A DNA stretch of 12,559 nt from Candidatus Coatesiibacteriota bacterium (GTDB lineage: Bacteria > JAFGND01). Position 1 is the stretch's first letter, and each line of letters opens with the position of its first letter. The stretch covers positions 1-12,559 of the forward strand of contig JAFGND010000014.1 in NCBI GenBank assembly GCA_016927185.1, written 5' to 3'. The translations under genes were made by a program, and so were the position numbers. The notes beneath the pieces were generated by a model. That model was not told the origin of the DNA. It did no database searches and was given only the letters and a program-made list of their open reading frames with translations. Of this stretch, positions 1-6,605 are shown piece by piece.

Positions 1-702
1 AACTCCCTCTCTCCATTTGCTTGTATCAATAGAATGTTTGCCTTTAGGAAGTTTCATTATTAATTGACCAGTAAGGGAATAGATAGCCCCTGAGGAAGGA
101 AGAGAAATCATAAGTCTGCCTGAGAAAGGATTTGGGGAAACTGAGAAGGAGTGATATGGAAGCAAAGAAGATGAGGTTCTGTTTTTGAATCCAACAGTAT
201 TCATTTCAAAAAAATCATCACTTTCATCTATGGGAACTACGATATTATTGCTGTAACCGCTTATCTTGATTTTACATTCAGTACTTTTAACTTCAGGAAG
301 TGTCCATTTGAAAGTGCCATTGTTTTCGCATTTTGAAATAACACTCCAGTTTTTCCCTGCATCAGTAGTAAGCTCAAGAAGAACTGAATCCATTGCCCCA
401 AAAGTATCCCAGAGTATTGTTGAAGTATCATTCTCTTCATAAAATTTTTCTCCTCCATTCGGGTAAGTCATGTCAAGGAACATTTTGCTTGCAGATACTG
501 AATATATGTCATCATCTGCATCAATAGTTCTTACGCAGTTACCAGTTGACAGATCCCAGAATTTCAGTGTATTATCCCAGCTTCCTGAAAGACCATATCT
601 TGCATCAGATGTGAAATCGACAGGCAAGACAGCATCAGTATGACCTTCCATTATTCTCTTGCAGTCGCCGCTTGATATTTCCCAATATCTGACTACATAA
701 TG
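1..702 (-). pseudogene. Continuation of the WD40 gene after the UGA: blades 6-7, Ig-like module, sorting domain (partial at window edge)
   Basis: Reading on in the same frame past the UGA gives 234 sense codons with no further stop; the frame leaves the window at base 1. Counting the UGA as residue 243, residues 244-263 finish blade 6 (VVRYWEISSGDCKRIMEGH). Residues 264-305 make blade 7 (SGSWDNTLKFWDL), and 308-313 could supply the closing strand. Residues 322-395 resemble the Kre9/KNH-like Ig module of secreted bacterial proteins (YPNGGE, ILWDT, LELTTDAGKNW, FKWTLP, CKIKI). Residues 428-477 begin a type IX-style sorting domain (VSPNPFSG, then IYSLTGQLI); its last strands lie outside the window. 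The domains continue exactly where the upstream piece stops, so this is one gene split by a single codon. It may be a pseudogene, a sequencing error, or read-through. Internal restart is possible (ATG at 651-649) but no good ribosome site precedes it. Confidence 0.8.
674..689 (-). other. Small hairpin 13 nt after the UGA (SECIS-like spacing, unproven)
   Basis: In the minus-strand RNA, GAUAUU-GGGA-AAUAUC forms a perfect 6-bp stem with a 4-nt loop. The loop begins 20 nt after the UGA and starts with G. From memory, this meets the loose bacterial SECIS rule: apical loop about 16-37 nt from the UGA, with a G among the first loop bases. There is no obvious bulged U and the stem is AU-rich, so chance is a serious alternative. 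Confidence 0.3.
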
Positions 703-705
703 TCA
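703..705 (-). other. In-frame UGA codon interrupting the WD40 gene
   Basis: The codon falls at the fourth position of the blade motif S-G-S-x-D/E, giving SGG-UGA-H-Y-V-V-R-Y-W. The other blades carry S, N, S, F or W there, and the next blade has SGSWDN. One base change (TGG to TGA) would restore Trp. UGA ends two other genes in this window (5013-5015 and 10408-10410) at positions their families expect, so UGA is normally a stop here. Confidence 0.85.
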
Positions 706-1431
706 GCCTCCTGAAAGAGCATACAAACCGTCATATGATATGACAGCAGAATTCACATGGAGGTTGTGTCCAGACATGGTCCTTATGCACTCTCCAGTTG
801 ACAAGTCCCAGTACTTAAGGGTTGCATCGAAACTCGCTGATAATGCATATCTGCCATCAGGTGAGAATACAACTGACGAGACTGACAAAATATGACCAGT
901 CATTGTCCTTATAAGATCACCTGTAATCAGGTTCCAGTAATCTATCTTGTTGTCACTGCCACATGATAATCCGAAATTCCCGTCAGGTGATATGTCAACA
1001 CCATTATTGGACATATTGCTTGATTTCCAGCTTCTTAAGCAATTGCCTGTTTCAAGATCCCAGTACTTCAGGCAGCTGTCCTCTGAAGAACCTGAAAACC
1101 CGAAATTGCCATCTCTTGAAATTGAAACAGAAAGCACGCTTTTATCATGTCCAGTCAATGTCCTTATGCATTCACCAGTTACAAGATTCCAGTATTTCAA
1201 GGTCATATCATTGCTTCCGGATAATGCCTTCATCCCGTCTTCAGAAATGACAACTGAATTGACTGTTGATGAATGAGAAGACATTGTCCTTATTTTGATG
1301 CCTTCTGACAGACAGAAGAGTTTTATTGTCTTGTCAGAACTGCCTGATATTGCTACTGGGTAATCCTTATGACTTGCCTTGAGAAATGAAATCAGGAGAA
1401 ATATCTCAATAAAAATTATGGGTATTTTCAT
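703..1431 (-). CDS. Secreted WD40 beta-propeller protein, part upstream of an in-frame UGA
   Basis: This reading frame gives 242 residues before a UGA at 703-705. Residues 1-20 look like a signal peptide: Lys2, then a hydrophobic run ending near LKAS. WD40 repeats follow at about 35-43 residues each. Their D-strand ends are recognisable as SGSxDxTLKYWxL with an xGxCIRTxxGH link, for example residues 71-95 and 198-222, with S(P/R/E)DG turns before each. Five blades are complete and the sixth is cut after SGG (240-242). An AAGGAG ribosome site (1445-1440) sits 8 nt before the ATG, which supports this start. WD40 propellers are scaffolds without catalytic residues, so no reaction can be assigned. 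Export is likely from the signal peptide and from the sorting domain encoded beyond the UGA. A five-and-a-half-blade product is unlikely to close, so this piece alone is probably not the functional protein. Its neighbour trxB is transcribed divergently. Confidence 0.85.
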   Translation of the reverse strand: MKIPIIFIEIFLLISFLKASHKDYPVAISGSSDKTIKLFCLSEGIKIRTMSSHSSTVNSVVISEDGMKALSGSNDMTLKYWNLVTGECIRTLTGHDKSVLSVSISRDGNFGFSGSSEDSCLKYWDLETGNCLRSWKSSNMSNNGVDISPDGNFGLSCGSDNKIDYWNLITGDLIRTMTGHILSVSSVVFSPDGRYALSASFDATLKYWDLSTGECIRTMSGHNLHVNSAVISYDGLYALSGG

Positions 1432-1605
1432 TAGAATAACTCCTTGATTGTCACCTTTAATGATTAATTTTCAATGTGCATCAGGTTTCGCTTTTATTTT
1501 GTCAAGCAAAAACAGCTTTGAATACTTTACATTTCTAAAATTCAACTTAAGCTTGACAGAAAAAAGCTATATTAAACCGTCATTAAGAAAATTAAAGGAG
1601 GCATT
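1432..1605. promoter_or_regulatory. Divergent intergenic region between the WD40 gene and trxB
   Basis: Both flanking genes start outward from this AT-rich 174-bp stretch, so it should hold two promoters. TTGACA boxes are present in both directions: plus strand at 1553-1558, facing trxB, and minus strand at 1505-1500, facing the WD40 gene. With two flanking bases they form a perfect 8-bp inverted repeat, TGTCAAGC (1500-1507) and GCTTGACA (1551-1558), 43 bp apart. No -10 box with standard 16-18 nt spacing is seen for either. A TATATT at 1568-1573 could be a -10 for trxB with a different, weak -35. Exact promoters are therefore uncertain. Confidence 0.4.
1596..1601 (+). promoter_or_regulatory. 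Ribosome binding site fixing the TTG start of trxB
   Basis: AGGAGG at 1596-1601, within AAAGGAGG, lies 4 nt before the TTG at 1606. No ATG is placed to serve the same N-terminus, and the FAD-binding GxGxxG motif begins only 10 residues in. This supports a TTG start with a rather short spacer. Confidence 0.7.
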
Positions 1606-2520
1606 TTGCAGGAAGAGCAGATAGTCATAATCGGAGCAGGGGTTGCAGGCCTCTCTTCAGCAATATATGCTGCAAGGGCTTATTTGAATCCGCTTGTTCT
1701 CGAGCAGTCCTTCCCTGGTGGACTCGCTGCAACTACTTATCATATAGATAATTATCCAGGTTTCCCGGAAGGGATTTCAGGAACTGAACTGGTTTTCAAG
1801 ATGTCTGACCAGGCAAGAAAATTTGGTGCAAGAATTGAAAGCCAGAAAGTCATATCATTGAAATATGACAGAAGATTCAATATAAAGACAGAAAAAAGCG
1901 TTTATATATCAAAGGCTGTGATTATAGCTTCAGGTTGCGTTCCGAACAAGCTTAATATCCCTGGAGAGACTGAACTTGTTGGAAGAGGCGTAAGCTACTG
2001 TGCTAATTGCGATGGAGCTTTCTTCAAGAACAAGGTAGTTGCTGTTGTTGGAGGAGGAGATGCTGCTGTTTCTGAAGCAATATTTCTGACACGATTTGCA
2101 TCAAAGGTTTACATTATTCATAGAAGAAAGCAGTTCAGGGCAAGCAAATATCTTGAATATCAGGCAAGAAACAATGATAAGATAGAACTAGTTCTTGAAT
2201 ATGTTCCACTAGGGATAACAGGAGATAACCTGGTTAATGGAATAGTGTTGCAGAATGTAGTGAGTGCTGAAGAGAAGAATATTGAAATTGATGGAGTATT
2301 TTTCTATACTGGCTGGAAAACAGAGCTTGATTTCATTGATCTTGATATAAAGATTTCCCCTTATGGTTTCATAATAACAGATGAGAAAATGAGCTGTGGT
2401 CTGCCTGGATTATTCGCAGCAGGAGATGTAAGGCAGAGACCTTTGAAGCAGATAGTGACTGCTTGCTCTGATGGTGCAATTGCTGCAGTGTCCGCTGAGC
2501 ATTTCATAGATAACATTTAA
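1606..2520 (+). CDS. trxB: Thioredoxin reductase (NADPH, FAD flavoprotein)
   Basis: The product is a 304-residue low-molecular-weight thioredoxin reductase, which uses NADPH to reduce the disulfide of thioredoxin in the cytoplasm. The FAD-binding GAGVAG is at residues 10-15 and an FPGGLAATTYHIDNYPGF segment at 36-53. The redox-active pair is C132-A-N-C135-D-G. The NADPH Rossmann motif VGGGDAA is at 148-154, followed by HRRKQFRA (172-179), the basic patch that selects NADPH over NADH. A C-terminal FAD motif GLFAAGDV (268-275) and the KQIVTACSDGAIAA segment complete the fold, and the length is normal for the family. Small departures are Leu where 'GGQ' is usual (residue 40) and CANC rather than the common CATC. 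The start is a TTG with a strong ribosome site. The stop overlaps the next start by 1 nt, so the two genes are probably translationally coupled. No thioredoxin gene is in the window. Confidence 0.93.
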   Translation: MQEEQIVIIGAGVAGLSSAIYAARAYLNPLVLEQSFPGGLAATTYHIDNYPGFPEGISGTELVFKMSDQARKFGARIESQKVISLKYDRRFNIKTEKSVYISKAVIIASGCVPNKLNIPGETELVGRGVSYCANCDGAFFKNKVVAVVGGGDAAVSEAIFLTRFASKVYIIHRRKQFRASKYLEYQARNNDKIELVLEYVPLGITGDNLVNGIVLQNVVSAEEKNIEIDGVFFYTGWKTELDFIDLDIKISPYGFIITDEKMSCGLPGLFAAGDVRQRPLKQIVTACSDGAIAAVSAEHFIDNI

Positions 2521-5015
2521 TGAATGAATTTAATGAGATTATAGATTTTCTCGGGAGTATACAGAAACCCTTGAGGTATCTTGGTGGCGAGAAAAATGTA
2601 ATTATAAAAAAATGGAGTGAAACACCTTACAGGATTGCACTTCTTTTTCCTGAACCTTATGAGCTTGCACAATCAAATCTTGGAATTTCAATAATTTATC
2701 ATCTTTTAAACAGGGAGAAAGACTTCTTGTGTGAGAGGGTCTTCCTGCCATGGGAAGATTTCTCTAATCTATTGAAAGAAAAGAATATATCTCTATCTTC
2801 TATTGAAAACAGGATGCCTTTGAAGGAATTTGATGTCATAGGAATATCTCTGCAGAGTGAAGTCTCTTATACTAATGTACTGCATGCACTTAGCCTTGCA
2901 AGAATCCCCATTCTCTCTTCAGAAAGAGATAATTCTCATCCCATAATTCTTGGGGGAGGTCCCTGCACTATTAATCCATTGCCACTCAACAGTTTTCTGG
3001 ATGCATTCGCAATTGGTGATGGCGAGATACTTGTCAATGAAATTGTTGAAGCATTAAGGAAATTTCCCAGGGAATGTAAAAGGGAAAGGCTTGAAGCACT
3101 TGACAAATCAATGCATTTCTATTTGCCTTCCATGAGTGCGGAAAAGATTGTCAGATATGCAGTTACAGAAAACCTTTCAAGAGAGGATTATCCTTCAAAA
3201 CCCCTGGTGCCAATACTTGAGACAACACATGACAGGCTGAATATTGAGATAATGCGAGGATGCCTTCGAGGATGCAGATTCTGTCAGGCAGGTTTCATAA
3301 ACAGACCAAAGAGGGAGCGAGCTGCAGATGACATAATTTACTTGATGGAACAGGGAATAAAGAACTCAGGCTGGGAAGATTTGTCTCTTTCCTCTTTATC
3401 ATCAACGGATTACAGCCTTTTCAATGAATTATCCCAGGCTATACTTCCATACTGTACATCAAAAAGGATTTCCCTGTCACTGCCATCAATAAGGGGAGAT
3501 AATTTCGATATACATATGTTGAAATCACTGGCTCTTGGAAAGCATTCAGGATTGACTTTTGCTCCTGAAGCCGGGACAGAAAGGCTGAGGAATGTCATAA
3601 ACAAGACCATAAGCAATTCTGATATAATAAGGGTTGTTGACATGGCTTTGAAGAATCAGTGGAAGACAGTGAAGCTGTATTTCATGATAGGGCTTCCAAC
3701 AGAAACAATTGAGGATATTGAAGGTATTGCAGAGCTGTCTGATGAAATCGCATATATGGCAAGAAGGCATAATGCACTGGTAAACATAAATTTAGGGATT
3801 TTCATTCCAAAACCTCATACTCCATTCCAGTGGATGAGATTTTCTTCAAGAGAAGAAATCAAGGAAAAAACTGAGCTTTTGTTTGAGAAGATGCCGAGAC
3901 ATGCAGTCAAGATAAAATGGCCTGTATATGAAGAGTCTCTTATAGAGGCGGTTCTTGCAAGAGGTGATGAGAGAGTTTCAGCACTTCTTTTATCTGCTTA
4001 TAATAATGGTGAATATCTTACAGGCTGGTCGGAATTCTTCGATTTTACAAGATGGGATGAAGCATGCACCAGTAACGGCTTGAGCTGGGATGAGCTTAGC
4101 AGAGGATATGCTCTTGATGAGAAACTGCCATGGTCTTTCATTAACTGCAATATAAGTGAGAAATTCTTGAGGAATGAATATGAAAAGGCAATTCAGGGAC
4201 TGCTTACTCCTCCCTGTAATCAGGATAGCTGCAATAATTGCGGAGCTTGTAGTGAAAAGACAAGGATTGAGAATTCCTCTCCAGTCACCAGACGTATTAC
4301 TATTGAAACCACATCATTTGGCAGGCAGAAGACAAAAGTAGCTCTTGAAAAAGAAGCTCCTTCATATCGCGTTCATTACACAAAGTCCGAGCATGCAAGA
4401 TTTGCCTCTCATCTTGATATGGGAAGGATTTTTGACAGATTGTTCAGGCAATTCTCAATCCCAGTGGATTTCAGCGAAGGATATACTCCGCGTCCCAAAT
4501 TCTCATTCGGTCCTCCCTTGCCACTAGGCATAGAGAGTCTTGCGGAATATTTTGATTTCCAGGCAAAAAGGGAAGTTCCCATTGCCATCTTGAAAGCAAT
4601 GCTGATGAATATCAACAATATCGGAATAGAAATAGAGAAAGTGGGACGTATTGCAAGAAATGCTCCATCCCTGATGAAAATGATACAAGGCATAGATTAT
4701 TTTTTTAATCTTGGGAGCTTGGACGAAAACGAGAAAAGAAATTTCAAGGAAAGGATTGCTGATATAAGAAACCCTGCAGCAGTAGTTACAAAGGTGAATG
4801 TTGAAGGCAAGAAGAAGGAAATCAGCATAAACAAAAGCCTCAAGAAGTTCAGCATAAATAACGATGATTTCGTATTCACACTAGTGAACAATGAAACCAA
4901 TTACCTTAATCCAATCCTTTTCATTGAATATTTGATAGGAAGAAAAACAATGCAGATAAAAAAGATAAGTGTTAATCCAGATCCCTTTTCAAGGGAGCTA
5001 GTAATAGAAAGCTGA
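2520..5015 (+). CDS. B12-binding-domain/radical SAM protein fused to DUF2344 (TIGR03960 + TIGR03936 type)
   Basis: This 831-residue fusion overlaps trxB by one base (TAATG). Residues about 35-180 resemble the cobalamin-binding-like domain seen in front of many radical SAM enzymes (LLFPEPYELAQSNLGISIIY, then FDVIGISLQSE, then ILGGGPCTINP), though a DxHxxG cobalamin-ligand motif is not seen. The radical SAM core is about 240-460: C248-LRG-C252-RF-C255 binds the 4Fe-4S cluster that cleaves S-adenosylmethionine, with FAPEAGTERLR (348-357) and YFMIGLPTET (387-396) typical of this subfamily. A second cysteine group, C566-x4-C571-x2-C574-x2-C577, could hold another metal centre. Residues 616-831 form DUF2344 (YRVHYTKSEHARFASHLDMGR, then YTPRPKFSFGPPLPLG). 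In other bacteria the two parts may be separate adjacent genes, often next to ribonuclease G. The substrate is not known to me; an RNA- or translation-linked modification is a guess from context. Confidence 0.88.
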   Translation: MNEFNEIIDFLGSIQKPLRYLGGEKNVIIKKWSETPYRIALLFPEPYELAQSNLGISIIYHLLNREKDFLCERVFLPWEDFSNLLKEKNISLSSIENRMPLKEFDVIGISLQSEVSYTNVLHALSLARIPILSSERDNSHPIILGGGPCTINPLPLNSFLDAFAIGDGEILVNEIVEALRKFPRECKRERLEALDKSMHFYLPSMSAEKIVRYAVTENLSREDYPSKPLVPILETTHDRLNIEIMRGCLRGCRFCQAGFINRPKRERAADDIIYLMEQGIKNSGWEDLSLSSLSSTDYSLFNELSQAILPYCTSKRISLSLPSIRGDNFDIHMLKSLALGKHSGLTFAPEAGTERLRNVINKTISNSDIIRVVDMALKNQWKTVKLYFMIGLPTETIEDIEGIAELSDEIAYMARRHNALVNINLGIFIPKPHTPFQWMRFSSREEIKEKTELLFEKMPRHAVKIKWPVYEESLIEAVLARGDERVSALLLSAYNNGEYLTGWSEFFDFTRWDEACTSNGLSWDELSRGYALDEKLPWSFINCNISEKFLRNEYEKAIQGLLTPPCNQDSCNNCGACSEKTRIENSSPVTRRITIETTSFGRQKTKVALEKEAPSYRVHYTKSEHARFASHLDMGRIFDRLFRQFSIPVDFSEGYTPRPKFSFGPPLPLGIESLAEYFDFQAKREVPIAILKAMLMNINNIGIEIEKVGRIARNAPSLMKMIQGIDYFFNLGSLDENEKRNFKERIADIRNPAAVVTKVNVEGKKKEISINKSLKKFSINNDDFVFTLVNNETNYLNPILFIEYLIGRKTMQIKKISVNPDPFSRELVIES

Positions 5016-5019
5016 AGAA

Positions 5020-6594
5020 ATGTACAAAGAAATAGTAATAAATGTAGAAATGAATGAAGTCAGGATAGCAGTCCTGGAGGATCAACAGCTGGTAGAATAT
5101 TATATAGAGAACAGAAGCAGGCATCATATACTTGCAAATGTATATCTGGGAGAGGTAAAGGCCATACTCCCCGGAATGCAGGCAGCCTTTATTGATATAG
5201 GGCTGGACAAGAATGCATTTCTGCATGCAAGCGATATGGACGTTCCACCTGGCAACCTTGATGATCTTGATCTGAGTGATCCTGAAAATGCAAGGAATAA
5301 TAAGGATAAATTTGAAACCAAACCAATTGAGTCACTTCTAAAGAAAGGTCAGGAAGTTCTTGTTCAGGTGATAAAGGAGGCAATCAATACCAAAGGTCCA
5401 AGAGTAAGTACTAGCCTTTCATTTCCTGGCAGGAATGTAGTTATCATGCCAACCATAGATCATTTAGGAGTAAGCAAGAAGATACTTGACAAGAATGAAA
5501 GAGACAGGTTGAGAAGGATAATTAGAGATAACAGGCGAGGCAAGACTGGATTTATTGTCAGGACAGAAGCAGAAGGCAAGGATGATGAACTAATCAAAAA
5601 AGACATGGAGTACCTGCTTTCAATATGGGATGAAATAAAGAAGACCCTTGAAAAGTCAACTCCTCCTGCACTGATTTACGAGGAACAGGATCCAGTACTG
5701 AATTTCCTGAGAGACAGTTTTGGAAGTTCAGTAAACAAACTGACAATTGATGATGAGCTTTATTATAACAAGATAAGATCATATCTTCTTAGAAATACAC
5801 CAGATTCAGCAGACTACATAGTTAACTACACCAATGACATACCCATTTTTGATGCATTCGAAATAGAAAATGAGATAAAAAAGGCATTCCAGAGAAAGGT
5901 ATGGTTGAAATCAGGAGGCTATATTGTAATTGACAAAGTTGAAGCCCTGACACCCATTATAGTAAATCAGGAGGAGGTGTCTGACAGACTTTCCATATGT
6001 ATAGATGTAAATACAGGAAGGTATACGGGAAAAGTTAATCCAGAGGAAACCATTCTGAAGACAAATCTTGAAGCTGCTCATGAAATAGCAAGGCAATTGA
6101 GGTTAAGGGATCTGGGAGGGATAATCGTAATTGATTTCATTGACATGATGAATGTGGAAGGGCGAGAGAAAGTTATTTCTGCACTCAAGGAAGCATTAAA
6201 AAGAGACAGATCTCATACAAAGACATTCGAAGTAAGTCCACTTGGACTCGTTGAAATGACAAGGAAAAGGGTGAAGCAGGATCTTTACTCAGTTTGTTAT
6301 GAAATCTGTCCTTATTGTGAGGGAGAGGGCATGTTGCTTTCTACCCAATGTGTTTCCATGCAAATCCTGAGGATACTTTCCAGAATAGGAATTATTGGAG
6401 CAATGAAAAAACCTCTTGTAATTGAAGCTAATTCAAAAGTGATAGAATTCCTGAAAGAAAATGCATCAGAAAAGCTTGACGAATTTCAGAAAAAAGATAT
6501 ATTTAATATCGAGTTGAAAGAAATTCTGACTTTTTCACAGACTGACTTTCGGATATTGCTGGAAGACAAAGATGTTACAGAGGAATTCAAATAA
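5020..6594 (+). CDS. rng: Ribonuclease G (RNase E/G family endoribonuclease)
   Basis: This 524-residue enzyme is a single-strand-specific, 5'-end-sensing endoribonuclease of the RNase E/G type, which matures rRNA and starts mRNA decay. An S1 RNA-binding domain spans about 33-120 (NVYLGEVKAILPGMQAAFIDIG, then NAFLHASDM). The DNase I-like catalytic part has D329-V-N331-TGR and VID372-FIDM. These match the two Mg-binding aspartates of E. coli RNase E (D303, D346) with the same 43-residue spacing. The zinc-link is C430-P-Y-C433 followed by EGEG. The length fits RNase G, with no long C-terminal scaffold, so a degradosome platform is not expected. Unusual feature: EALTP (308-312) normally runs straight into I-D-V-N, but here 15 residues (313-327) intervene. 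The start is 4 nt after the previous stop with only a weak GAAGAA site, so coupling is likely. The peptidase genes follow 11 nt later. Confidence 0.92.
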   Translation: MYKEIVINVEMNEVRIAVLEDQQLVEYYIENRSRHHILANVYLGEVKAILPGMQAAFIDIGLDKNAFLHASDMDVPPGNLDDLDLSDPENARNNKDKFETKPIESLLKKGQEVLVQVIKEAINTKGPRVSTSLSFPGRNVVIMPTIDHLGVSKKILDKNERDRLRRIIRDNRRGKTGFIVRTEAEGKDDELIKKDMEYLLSIWDEIKKTLEKSTPPALIYEEQDPVLNFLRDSFGSSVNKLTIDDELYYNKIRSYLLRNTPDSADYIVNYTNDIPIFDAFEIENEIKKAFQRKVWLKSGGYIVIDKVEALTPIIVNQEEVSDRLSICIDVNTGRYTGKVNPEETILKTNLEAAHEIARQLRLRDLGGIIVIDFIDMMNVEGREKVISALKEALKRDRSHTKTFEVSPLGLVEMTRKRVKQDLYSVCYEICPYCEGEGMLLSTQCVSMQILRILSRIGIIGAMKKPLVIEANSKVIEFLKENASEKLDEFQKKDIFNIELKEILTFSQTDFRILLEDKDVTEEFK

Positions 6595-6605
6595 AGGAAT
6601 TTGAA

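Noticed and set aside
261-458. 65-residue minus-strand frame
   Set aside because: It lies out of frame inside the continuation of the WD40 gene, which carries Ig-like and sorting-domain signatures in the other frame.
693-712. AGGAGG followed 8 nt later by ATG on the minus strand, spanning the UGA, as a restart site
   Set aside because: The ATG is out of the WD40 frame and is followed at once by TAG, so it is a start-stop pair and cannot restore the gene.
947-1276. Plus-strand open frames (947-1276 and 963-1250) opposite the WD40 gene
   Set aside because: Their proteins show no domain and mirror the repeat structure of the minus-strand gene; the minus strand has signal peptide, ribosome site and clear WD40 repeats.
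1-1431. Genome-wide reassignment of UGA (to Trp or Gly) to explain the interrupted WD40 gene
   Set aside because: UGA ends the radical SAM gene 4 nt before rng and ends paralogue 2 at the same place where its siblings end with UAA, so it is a stop in this genome.
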